Below are positions 1-5,624 of a stretch of 5,624 bases of DNA, piece by piece (within the stretch, counting starts at the first letter, position 1; each line of letters opens with the position of its first letter). The notes under the pieces were generated by a model. It was not told the DNA's origin and searched no databases. It saw only the letters and a list, made by a program, of their open reading frames with translations. Both the position numbers and the translations under genes were made by a program. The stretch is from Dehalococcoidia bacterium (lineage in GTDB: Bacteria; Chloroflexota; Dehalococcoidia; GIF9; AB-539-J10). The DNA lies in NCBI GenBank assembly GCA_003562555.1, contig PWUO01000235.1, positions 1 to 5,624 of the forward strand, in the 5' to 3' direction.

Positions 1-515
1 CTGAGGGGCTGCAGGTGTTCGTAACAGATCAGACCACCGAGACGGCCGACGGCCGTCTCGTATACACGCAGCGACGATCCATCGCCACGTGCCCAGAAGC
101 AGCGCTCGCGATTTGACGGAGTGAGCTTCCGGTGCACGCCGAGCAGTGAGCCGTCGGCATCGATGAAGACCAGCGAGTTGAACAGCATCCCCTCGTAGCG
201 GGGCAGATACTCGTTGACTCCGATGCAGACGCAGGCCTGAGCCGCCCTGGCGGCATCACAGAGCCTGGTCACCTCCGGCCCCGGAACCTCGATCGAGTTG
301 CGGGTGAGGGCAAGCAGGTTTCTTGGCCACTCGTTCGGGTTACTCAGGTCGATCGACCAGTTGGGATACATAGGCACGAAGGTCTCGGGCAGGACCACCA
401 GTCGTGCGCCGTTGCTACCCGCCTCACGAATGAGCGAGCACGCCTTATCCACAGTCGCATCCTTGTTGATCGGAAGAACGGGGGAAGCCTGTACTGCTGC
501 GACCTTGAACGTCAT
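1..515 (-). CDS. Nitrilase-superfamily carbon-nitrogen hydrolase, N-terminal part (truncated by window edge)
   Basis: Reading the minus strand from ATG at 515-513 gives 171 complete codons running off the left edge. The family hydrolyses nitriles or amides through a Glu-Lys-Cys triad in the cytoplasm, and all three residues are visible: E44 in VVLPETFVP, K130 in VHRKLTP and C164 in LICYEHLQPL. The start KVAAVQASPV is the usual first beta strand. The HRKL block, the GDGSSLRV stretch and the C-x-E-H-x-x-P-L ending resemble true nitrilases (branch 1) more than omega-amidases or N-carbamoylases. Most branch members have Trp after the catalytic Cys; here it is Tyr. A typical full length is about 310-340 residues, so roughly half is missing. 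The start is supported by AAGGAGG (minus strand, 531-525) 9 nt upstream. The gene is divergent from the DUF2007-lysS-serS unit. The substrate cannot be predicted; cyanide dihydratase or aliphatic or aryl nitrilase are all open. Family call is firm, exact activity is not. Confidence 0.88.
   Translation of the reverse strand, partial: MTFKVAAVQASPVLPINKDATVDKACSLIREAGSNGARLVVLPETFVPMYPNWSIDLSNPNEWPRNLLALTRNSIEVPGPEVTRLCDAARAAQACVCIGVNEYLPRYEGMLFNSLVFIDADGSLLGVHRKLTPSNRERCFWARGDGSSLRVYETAVGRLGGLICYEHLQPL
38..60. repeat. Perfect 11-bp inverted repeat with 1-nt centre inside the nitrilase gene
   Basis: The arms at 38-48 and 50-60 are exact reverse complements around a single A at 49 (core GAGACGGCCG on the left arm). 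It lies over nitrilase codons for about residues 152-159 (YETAVGRL), just before the catalytic Cys motif. The amino acids read as normal nitrilase sequence, so it is not an insertion. It may be chance in GC-rich codons, or a structured or bound DNA element. Confidence 0.6.
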
Positions 516-557
516 TTGGTCGAACCTCCTTGTGGCGTCTGCGAAACCGATGCGTAC

Positions 558-586
558 AGTGCATCACAACGAGGCCGTCGTGTCAA
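558..586 (-). promoter_or_regulatory. Candidate sigma-70-type promoter for the nitrilase gene
   Basis: On the minus strand there is a perfect -35 TTGACA (586-581). Seventeen nt further is a weak -10, TGCACT (563-558), matching only three consensus positions. It would start transcription around 550, about 35 nt before the nitrilase ATG, leaving room for the AAGGAGG site. A short inverted repeat, GATGC/GCATC (549-553 and 561-565), overlaps the proposed -10 and could be an operator. The -35 is convincing; the -10 is not. Confidence 0.35.
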
Positions 587-611
587 TCCTCTCTTCGTGT
601 GCGTCAGCTAG

Positions 612-637
612 GCTTTCTGTTAGAATAGCTTGAAAGC
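612..637. repeat. 6-bp dyad (GCTTTC/GAAAGC) flanking the plus-strand -10 element
   Basis: GCTTTC at 612-617 and its exact reverse complement GAAAGC at 632-637 lie with arm centres 20 bp apart, about two helical turns, and enclose the -10 hexamer at 621-626. This is the geometry of a dimeric repressor operator. The right arm ends 3 nt before the ATG at 641. Arms are short, so chance is possible. Confidence 0.3.
618..626 (+). promoter_or_regulatory. Candidate extended -10 promoter for the DUF2007-lysS-serS unit
   Basis: TGTTAGAAT is an extended -10 (TG, one base, then TAGAAT with five of six consensus bases). No good -35 lies 16-18 bp upstream, which extended -10 promoters tolerate. A start about 7 nt downstream (near 633) would leave a leader of only about 8 nt before the ATG at 641. 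It is the best promoter-like sequence ahead of the plus-strand genes and faces away from the nitrilase. Confidence 0.45.
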
Positions 638-640
638 ACG

Positions 641-895
641 ATGGCTGACAGGAACGCGCTGGTGGTCCTCTGCACCTCGAGACATGGAGCTGCCCAGATC
701 ATTCGGGCACGGCTGGAGGATCACGGCATACCGTCCGCGCTCAGCTACGAGAGTGCCAGCATCGTGTACGGACTCACCGTGGATGGCCTTGGCGAGGTGC
801 GAATCCTTGTGCCGCAGTCGCTATACGAGCAGGCCAGGGCCGTGCTCGCAGAGAACGTTGATGCGGAGAACGGAGAGACTGAAGGCTCGACGTAG
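641..895 (+). CDS. Small DUF2007-like protein (putative signal-transducing family)
   Basis: This is an 84-residue soluble protein with no signal peptide or membrane segment. The pattern fits the DUF2007 family (called putative prokaryotic signal transducing protein): a first strand LVVLCTS (7-13), a helix covering AAQIIRARLEDHGIP (17-31), a variable loop, then a strand VRILVP (53-58) and a helix YEQARAVLAEN (62-72). This ferredoxin-like half-domain is known from many genomes, but its ligand and role are not established. The acidic tail (residues 73-84) looks disordered. ATG at 641 is the natural start because the core begins at residue 6, yet there is no good Shine-Dalgarno, only GAAAG 4 nt upstream, so translation may be near-leaderless. 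lysS begins 63 nt downstream on the same strand, so co-transcription is likely. That spacer holds a 7-bp direct repeat, CCGGCGT, at 917-923 and 937-943. Confidence 0.75.
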   Translation: MADRNALVVLCTSRHGAAQIIRARLEDHGIPSALSYESASIVYGLTVDGLGEVRILVPQSLYEQARAVLAENVDAENGETEGST

Positions 896-958
896 CACGT
901 ATCGCTCGATCGCATACCGGCGTGCCGCAGCGCCTCCCGGCGTCGCAAAGAGGAGATC

Positions 959-2431
959 ATGGGTTCACGTCTGGACCGGGTGACCGAAGAGCGCATCAGA
1001 ACGATCGAAGAACTCAGGGAGAAAGGAATTGATCCCTTCCCCCACGTCTTCCGTCCGTCCCTTTCGACGCGCGCCGCCCGTGAGCTGTGCGAAAGTGAGG
1101 GAGAGCGCTCCGCGGTTATCTCGATCGCCGGCCGCGTCATGGCCAAGCGCAAGATGGGCAAGATGGCGTTTCTCGATGTGAGGGACTCATCGGGAAAGCT
1201 GCAGGCCAGCCTGCGCAAGGATCTGCTCGGCGAGGAACGCTATGACTTCCTGAGGAGCGTCGACATCGGCGACTTCGTCGGCGTTGAGGGAGAGCTGTTT
1301 CTCACCAGGACGGGAGAGGTGACGGTGGAGGTGACGTCGCTGACCCTGCTCTCGAAATCGTTGCGTCCGCTTCCGGAGAAGTGGCACGGGCTGGTTGACG
1401 TTGAGACGCGGTACCGCCAGCGATATCTTGATCTGATCTCGAACGAGGATGTGCGCAGGACGTTCACGTTGCGCAGCAGGATAATCAGCGCCACGAGGCG
1501 GTTCCTTGATGACGAAGGCTACGTAGAGGTGGAGACACCGGTGCTGCAGGCCTCCGCCGGCGGAGCACTGGCGCGTCCGTTCACCACACATCATCATACC
1601 CTTGACGAAGACCTGTATCTCCGCATCGCCCTCGAGCTCTCCCTGAAGAAGCTGATCGTCGGCGGTATCGATCGCGTGTACGAACTTGGTCGTGTCTTCA
1701 GGAACGAGGGGATATCGATCAGGCACAACCCAGAATTCACGCTCATGGAGTGTTACTGTGCGTACGCGGATTATGAGGATATGATGAGCCTTACCGAGCG
1801 CCTGTTCGCTACGGTTGCACAAGCGGTGCTCGGCAGCACCCGGGTCGAGTTCCGAGGCCGCACTGTGGAGTTGGCCCCTCCCTGGAGACGGATCACGCTG
1901 CGCGACGCGGTGAAAGAGGCAAGTGGCGTGGATTTCGAGGACTACCCCGACAGGGAGTCTCTGCACGAACGAATGCTGCAGGAGGGCGTACGCATCGAAG
2001 GCACGCCCGGCAGGGGCAGACTGATCGATGAACTTATCTCGACGTTCGTCGAACCGACGCTCGAGCAGCCGACGTTTCTTCTGGATTACCCGGTCGAGAT
2101 GTCGCCGTTCCCGAAGAAGAAAAGGGGCAACGATCGACTGGTGGAACGCTTCGAGGCGTTCATATGCGGCCTGGAATTCGCGAACGCGTTCAGCGAGCTG
2201 AACGACCCGATTGATCAGAGGGAGCGGCTGGAACGACAGCTTCGTGACCGATCCGGCGATGAGGACGTCCAGGTCGCCGACGAGGACTTCATCGAGGCCA
2301 TGGAGCACGGAATGCCTCCCACAGGAGGCCTCGGCATAGGAATCGACAGGCTCGTGATGTTGCTGACGGGGCAGGACTCCATTCGTGATGTGATACTTTT
2401 TCCTCAGCTAAGGGGGAAGCGGGATGCTTGA
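959..2431 (+). CDS. lysS: Lysyl-tRNA synthetase, class II
   Basis: This enzyme charges tRNA-Lys with lysine using ATP, as a cytoplasmic homodimer. The 490 residues match the usual bacterial length of about 490-510. The N-terminal helix (about 9-23, EERIRTIEELREKGIDPFP) leads into an OB-fold anticodon-binding domain at about 52-132. The class II core follows: motif 1 around 170-194 ending in EVETP, motif 2 at 241-262 (YELGRVFRNEGISIRHNPEF), the block ANAFSELNDPIDQR (408-421) and motif 3 GGLGIGIDRLVMLL (456-469). The lysine-site region GGALARPF (201-208) is present. All key class II residues seem intact, including the motif 2 Arg and motif 3 Arg464. The start at 959 is supported by AGAGGAG at 949-955, although the spacing is only 3 nt; a GTG at 980 lacks better support. 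The stop overlaps the serS start by 8 nt, which predicts translational coupling. No T-box or other leader is visible in the 63 nt upstream. Confidence 0.97.
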   Translation: MGSRLDRVTEERIRTIEELREKGIDPFPHVFRPSLSTRAARELCESEGERSAVISIAGRVMAKRKMGKMAFLDVRDSSGKLQASLRKDLLGEERYDFLRSVDIGDFVGVEGELFLTRTGEVTVEVTSLTLLSKSLRPLPEKWHGLVDVETRYRQRYLDLISNEDVRRTFTLRSRIISATRRFLDDEGYVEVETPVLQASAGGALARPFTTHHHTLDEDLYLRIALELSLKKLIVGGIDRVYELGRVFRNEGISIRHNPEFTLMECYCAYADYEDMMSLTERLFATVAQAVLGSTRVEFRGRTVELAPPWRRITLRDAVKEASGVDFEDYPDRESLHERMLQEGVRIEGTPGRGRLIDELISTFVEPTLEQPTFLLDYPVEMSPFPKKKRGNDRLVERFEAFICGLEFANAFSELNDPIDQRERLERQLRDRSGDEDVQVADEDFIEAMEHGMPPTGGLGIGIDRLVMLLTGQDSIRDVILFPQLRGKRDA

Positions 2432-3665
2432 TATCAGGCTCATTCGTGAAGACCGGCCTGCAGTTGAACGCGCGATGGAGCTCAGGGGTGTCTCCGATGC
2501 GCTTGGCCCGATAGTAGAAGCGGACGAGCGTTACCGGCAGGTGCTACGCGAGACAGAGGACCTTCGTGCCCAACACAACCAGGCGAGTAAGCAGCTGGGA
2601 AGAACGAAGGAGAAGCCGCAGGAACTGCTGGACGAGCTCAGGGTCATGGGAGAGCGCACCGCCGAGCTGCAGCGGCAGACGAGAGAGGCGAAAGACGTGG
2701 TCGACGCGCTGCTTCTCGAGTTGCCCAACCTGCCGCATGAGAGCGTCCCCGAGGGGGCCGATGCGAACGACAACGTCGTCGTTCGAACAGGCGGTACACC
2801 TCGAGAGCTCGGATTCGATCCATTGCCCCACTGGGAGATTGGCGAGCGACTGGATATCATCGATTTCGCGAGGGGAGTCAAGCTCTCAGGGAGCCGGTTC
2901 TACGTGCTCAAGGGCATGGGAGCGCGGCTGCAGAGGGCACTCATCGCGTTCATGCTGGATCTTCACACGAAAGAGCATGGCTACACCGAGGTATACCCGC
3001 CGTTCATGCTGCACCGCGAGTGTATGGTCGGATCGGGCAACCTGCCCAAGTTCGCGGACAATCTGTACCATGATGCGGAGGAGGACTACTGGTTCGTTCC
3101 CACGGCGGAGGTTCCGCTGACTAATCTGCACAGAGATGAGATCCTGGACGGGGCCAGCCTTCCGCTTCGCTATACGGCGTACACGCCCTGCTTTCGAAGA
3201 GAGAAGATGGCGGCGGGCAAGGACACGCGAGGCATTAAGCGCGGGCACCAGTTCGACAAGGTGGAGCTGTACAAGTACGTGAGGCCGGAGGAATCGGACC
3301 GCGAACTTGACGGGTTGGTTGCGGATGCTGAAGAGGTGTTGAAGCGACTGCATCTGCCGTACAGGATCATTCAGTTATGCACTGGTGACCTCGGATTCGC
3401 GGCGTGCAAGACATTTGACATAGAGGTATGGGCGCCCGGCTCCAACGAATGGCTTGAGGTTAGTTCGTGTAGCAATTGCGCCGACTTTCAGTCGCGACGC
3501 ACCAACATCCGTTTTCGTCCGGAACCCGGTGCGAAGCCGCAATTCCCGCATACACTGAACGGCTCCGGCCTGGCCCTTCCGCGGGTGTTCATTGCGGTTC
3601 TTGAGAACTATCAGCAGGCGGATGGCACCGTACTGCTGCCCGAGGTTCTCGACAGATACATGTAA
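2424..3665 (+). CDS. serS: Seryl-tRNA synthetase, class II
   Basis: This enzyme charges tRNA-Ser, and tRNA-Sec where present, with serine; it is a cytoplasmic homodimer. At 413 residues it is slightly shorter than the common 420-430. Residues about 30-100 form the charged, heptad-rich long coiled-coil arm that grips the tRNA-Ser variable arm. The catalytic core follows: motif 1 around 180-195 (HGYTEVYPPFML), the serine-site TAE at 227-229, motif 2 at 257-280 (FRRE...DTRG...HQFDKVE), the CTGDLGFAA block (319-327), SSCSN (347-351) and motif 3 GSGLALPRVFIAVLENYQ (380-397) with Arg387. Motif 2 reads REKMAAGKDTRG where E. coli has SEAGSYGRDTRG; length is unchanged, so this looks like a lineage variant and not damage. 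The ATG at 2424 is preceded by AGGGGGA (2411-2417). It overlaps lysS by 8 nt in a different frame, so the two are co-transcribed and probably translationally coupled. Confidence 0.97.
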   Translation: MLDIRLIREDRPAVERAMELRGVSDALGPIVEADERYRQVLRETEDLRAQHNQASKQLGRTKEKPQELLDELRVMGERTAELQRQTREAKDVVDALLLELPNLPHESVPEGADANDNVVVRTGGTPRELGFDPLPHWEIGERLDIIDFARGVKLSGSRFYVLKGMGARLQRALIAFMLDLHTKEHGYTEVYPPFMLHRECMVGSGNLPKFADNLYHDAEEDYWFVPTAEVPLTNLHRDEILDGASLPLRYTAYTPCFRREKMAAGKDTRGIKRGHQFDKVELYKYVRPEESDRELDGLVADAEEVLKRLHLPYRIIQLCTGDLGFAACKTFDIEVWAPGSNEWLEVSSCSNCADFQSRRTNIRFRPEPGAKPQFPHTLNGSGLALPRVFIAVLENYQQADGTVLLPEVLDRYM

Positions 3666-3689
3666 GGAGTCAAGAGGTGATTCCGATGC

Positions 3690-3716
3690 GCTCCAGCCGT
3701 CGATTGCTGTTGGAGC
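3690..3716 (+). other. Hairpin in the serS to acyl-CoA synthetase spacer
   Basis: GCTCCAGC at 3690-3697 can pair with GTTGGAGC at 3709-3716 (seven Watson-Crick pairs and one G-U) around an 11-nt loop. No T-run follows, so it is a poor intrinsic terminator. It could be an mRNA processing or stability element separating expression of the two genes, or chance. Confidence 0.3.
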
Positions 3717-3737
3717 ACTCCGGAAGCGCCTTCACGC

Positions 3738-3743
3738 AGGAGG
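3738..3743 (+). promoter_or_regulatory. Strong ribosome binding site for the acyl-CoA synthetase
   Basis: AGGAGG lies 9 nt before the ATG at 3753 and is the best Shine-Dalgarno among the plus-strand genes. It fixes the start of the acyl-CoA synthetase. It sits in the loop of a possible 5-bp stem, CCTTC (3729-3733) with GAAGG (3743-3747), which borders the site. Confidence 0.8.
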
Positions 3744-3752
3744 AAGGACAAC

Positions 3753-5462
3753 ATGTCGCACACGGCCTCATTGAGTTACTCCCACGGAAGCTCAGCAACA
3801 CCACTCATAGGATTGACTATCCCGGACTATCTTGACCGTATCGTCTCTCAGTTTCCCGGCAACGATGCACTCGTTGACGTGCCGTCGGGACGGCGCTGGA
3901 CGTACGCTCAGATGAGAGACGATTGCCGCCGCGTTGCGAAGTCCCTCATGAAGCTCGGCATCAAGCGCGGTGATCGTGTTGCAATCTGGGCCACCAACCA
4001 TCCGGAATGGGTCCTGGTGCAATTCGGCACGGCGATTATGGGAGCGGTGCTCGTCAACATCAATCCGGCGTACCGGACGCACGAGCTCGAGTACGCACTC
4101 GGTAATTCGGAAACAAGCGCACTGTTCCTGATTGAGCGATTCAAGTCCTCCGATTACGTCTCGATGTTCTATGACGTCTGTCCTGAGACGAAGGACTCGT
4201 GGCCTGGCGAGCTGAAATCGAAGAAACTGCCGCTGATGAAGGCCGCAATCCTCCTCCAACCGCAGGAACACCCGGGCATATTGCCGTGGGAACAGTTTCT
4301 GGACCTCGGCAACGATGTGACCGATGCGGAACTAAACGAGCGGCAGGCGTCCCTCGACATCGATGATGTCATCAACATCCAGTACACCTCGGGGACGACA
4401 GGAATGCCGAAGGGCGCCTCGCTGACGCACCACAACATCCTCAACAACGGATTCTTTGCAGGTGAGGGTATGTGGCTCAAGGATACCGATCGTCTGTGCA
4501 TCCCGGTTCCGTTCTACCACTGCTTTGGAATGGTGCTTGCCAATCTGGCCTGCGTCACGCACGGCGCGACAATGGTCCTGCCTGCAGAGAGCTTCGATGC
4601 GGGAGCGACGCTGCGTGCGGTGCAGCAGGAACGCTGTACTGCATTGCATGGCGTACCGACCATGTTTATCGCCGAGCTGGAGCACGAGGATTTCGATTCG
4701 TTCGATCTCACCTCTCTGCGTACCGGCATCATGGCGGGCGCACCCTGCCCAATCGAGGTCATGAAGAAGGTGATCACCAAGATGCATGCATCGCAGGTGA
4801 CTATCGGCTATGGCGAGACCGAGGCGTCTCCGATAGCGACCCAGACCTCCGTCGATGCGTCGATCGAAGACCGCACGGGCACCGTTGGCCGGGCCTCACC
4901 GCACGTTGAACTGAAGATTGTCGACGTGGATACCGGTGCGATAGTTCCGTGCGGGACGCAGGGAGAGATCTGCTACCGCGGCTACAACATCATGCGCGGC
5001 TACTACAACAACCCCGAGGGGACGAGAGAGGCGATTGACGAGGCTGGCTGGCTTCACAGCGGCGACCTGGCGACGATGGACGAAAGGGGTTACTGCAGGA
5101 TCACGGGACGGGCCAAGGAGATGATCATCCGCGGGGGCGAGAACGTGTACCCCAGGGAGATCGAGGAGTTTCTGTTCACGCACCCCAAGGTCAAGAACGT
5201 GCAAATCATCGGTGTCCCGGACGAGAAGTACGGTGAGGAGATCCAGGCCTGGATAGAGCTCCGTGAGGGCGAGACAGCCACGGAGGAGGAGATACGGAGT
5301 TTCTGCAAGGGACGGATCGCCCACTACAAGATCCCGCGCTACGTGAAGTTCGTCACCGAGTACCCGATGACGGTGACGGGGAAGATACAGAAATTCAAAA
5401 TGCGAGAGACGGCGATCAAGGAGCTTGGACTCGAGAAGGCGGCTGGCATCGAGACCGCCTGA
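3753..5462 (+). CDS. AMP-forming acyl-CoA synthetase (fatty acid-CoA ligase, ACSF2/FadD-like)
   Basis: This adenylate-forming enzyme activates a carboxylic acid with ATP to an acyl-AMP and then transfers it to CoA. At 569 residues it is a normal length. Visible core motifs in order: P-loop YTSGTTGMPKG (211-221), PFYHCFGM (253-260), HGVPTMF (299-305), YGETEASP (353-360), SGD with Asp438, the hinge GRAKEMIIRGGENVYPREIE (452-471) and the C-terminal catalytic Lys544 in VTGKIQK. The N-terminal blocks WTYAQM and LVNINPAYRTHELEYAL resemble the ACSF2-type medium-chain acyl-CoA synthetases, which usually act on medium to long fatty acids; the exact chain length is an inference. No signal peptide or membrane helix is seen. 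It follows serS by 87 nt, with its own strong AGGAGG, and is followed after 22 nt by a terminator-like palindrome. There is no metabolic link to the tRNA synthetases, so it may be a fatty-acid gene read from the same transcript or from an undetected promoter. Confidence 0.93.
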   Translation: MSHTASLSYSHGSSATPLIGLTIPDYLDRIVSQFPGNDALVDVPSGRRWTYAQMRDDCRRVAKSLMKLGIKRGDRVAIWATNHPEWVLVQFGTAIMGAVLVNINPAYRTHELEYALGNSETSALFLIERFKSSDYVSMFYDVCPETKDSWPGELKSKKLPLMKAAILLQPQEHPGILPWEQFLDLGNDVTDAELNERQASLDIDDVINIQYTSGTTGMPKGASLTHHNILNNGFFAGEGMWLKDTDRLCIPVPFYHCFGMVLANLACVTHGATMVLPAESFDAGATLRAVQQERCTALHGVPTMFIAELEHEDFDSFDLTSLRTGIMAGAPCPIEVMKKVITKMHASQVTIGYGETEASPIATQTSVDASIEDRTGTVGRASPHVELKIVDVDTGAIVPCGTQGEICYRGYNIMRGYYNNPEGTREAIDEAGWLHSGDLATMDERGYCRITGRAKEMIIRGGENVYPREIEEFLFTHPKVKNVQIIGVPDEKYGEEIQAWIELREGETATEEEIRSFCKGRIAHYKIPRYVKFVTEYPMTVTGKIQKFKMRETAIKELGLEKAAGIETA

Positions 5463-5484
5463 GGCAATGCAGCACAAACAGGCG

Positions 5485-5510
5485 AAGGGCGGGCGTCGAC
5501 GCCCGCCCTT
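5485..5510. terminator. Perfect palindromic terminator candidate between convergent genes
   Basis: A 26-bp perfect palindrome (arm AAGGGCGGGCG around TCGA) forms a GC-rich hairpin with an 11-bp stem and four-base loop. G-U, C-G and G-U pairs can extend it to 5482-5513. It lies 22 nt after the acyl-CoA synthetase stop and 28 nt after the opposite-strand gene's stop at 5539, so it can serve both. The T-run is short on either strand (CTTTGT on plus, CTTCGC on minus), so termination may need help from Rho or a similar factor. Confidence 0.75.
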
Positions 5511-5538
5511 TGTCGTCAGTTGCAGCCGTTGAGGAACT

Positions 5539-5624
5539 CTACACTGCGGAAGGCTTGTTGACCAGACTCGGAGGGGTTTCACCGTCCAGTGCAGCGATGA
5601 TGTTCCTGACCGCTATGTGTGCCA
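5539..5624 (-). CDS. C-terminus of a probable D-2-hydroxyacid dehydrogenase (truncated by window edge)
   Basis: On the minus strand an open frame enters from the right edge and ends at TAG (5541-5539), giving 27 residues: AHIAVRNIIAALDGETPP then SLVNKPSAV. This fits the conserved last helix and tail of NAD(P)-dependent D-isomer-specific 2-hydroxyacid dehydrogenases (glyoxylate/hydroxypyruvate reductase-like), which typically end in a pattern like A-x-x-N-(6-8)-G-x-x-P-x-x-x-V-N. With only the tail present, the substrate and subfamily cannot be assigned. It converges on the acyl-CoA synthetase, with the 5485-5510 palindrome between them. Another short family with a similar tail cannot be excluded. 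Confidence 0.6.
   Translation of the reverse strand, partial: AHIAVRNIIAALDGETPPSLVNKPSAV

Noticed and set aside
298..633. Plus-strand open frame (111 codons) opposite the nitrilase start and through the divergent promoter region
   Set aside because: It is antisense to the nitrilase N-terminus, which has conserved motifs and a good ribosome binding site, and it has no recognisable domain.
917..943. Direct repeat CCGGCGT (two copies 20 bp apart) upstream of lysS
   Set aside because: Seven-base repeats of GC-rich words are common here, and no leader structure or T-box motif goes with them.
745..1218. Minus-strand open frame opposite the DUF2007-like gene and the lysS start
   Set aside because: It is low-complexity, Arg/Ser-rich and antisense to two supported genes.
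1552..1565. 14-bp perfect palindrome CTCCGCCGGCGGAG inside lysS
   Set aside because: It encodes the conserved SAGGA stretch near the lysine site; short GC palindromes like this are expected by chance in GC-rich coding sequence.
1187..2308. Long minus-strand open frame (373 codons) opposite lysS
   Set aside because: It lies entirely antisense to lysS, whose motifs are complete. Its translation has no recognisable domain and is the usual by-product of GC-rich codon bias.
4896..5582. Minus-strand open frame (228 codons) across the end of the acyl-CoA synthetase and the terminator
   Set aside because: It runs through the terminator palindrome and antisense to conserved synthetase motifs. A different minus-strand frame ending at 5539 gives a recognisable dehydrogenase tail instead.

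Overview
The window is a bacterial chromosome segment, GC-rich (roughly 60% by eye) and densely coded, with strong AGGAGG-type ribosome binding sites. The phylum cannot be fixed from sequence reading alone. The class II lysyl- and seryl-tRNA synthetases are clearly bacterial. The SerRS has motif variants (FRREKM in motif 2, GLALPR in motif 3) that differ from the enterobacterial form and could help placement by phylogeny. I see no integrases, transposases, CRISPR arrays, tRNAs or rRNAs.

Layout, left to right. (1) Positions 1-515, minus strand: the N-terminal half of a nitrilase-superfamily enzyme with the full Glu-Lys-Cys catalytic set, cut by the left window edge. (2) Positions 516-640: a divergent intergenic region with candidate promoters in both directions. 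(3) Positions 641-895, plus: a small DUF2007-like protein. (4) Positions 959-2431, plus: lysS. (5) Positions 2424-3665, plus: serS, overlapping the end of lysS by 8 nt. (6) Positions 3753-5462, plus: an AMP-forming medium/long-chain acyl-CoA synthetase behind an 87-nt spacer with hairpin potential and a strong Shine-Dalgarno. (7) Positions 5485-5510: a perfect 26-bp GC-rich palindrome, probably a terminator shared by convergent genes. (8) Positions 5539-5624, minus: the last 27 codons of what looks like a D-2-hydroxyacid dehydrogenase, cut by the right edge.

The four plus-strand genes are probably one transcription unit, read from an extended -10 promoter at about 618-626 and ended at the 5485-5510 palindrome. 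Two of them charge tRNAs (Lys, Ser). The acyl-CoA synthetase is metabolically unrelated and may be a passenger with its own strong translation signal. The small DUF2007-like protein is of unknown function. Nothing here forms an obviously new biological system. The points most worth checking are the dyad around the near-leaderless promoter at 612-637, the nitrilase Cys motif variant, an unusually perfect inverted repeat inside the nitrilase gene, and the tight lysS-serS coupling.
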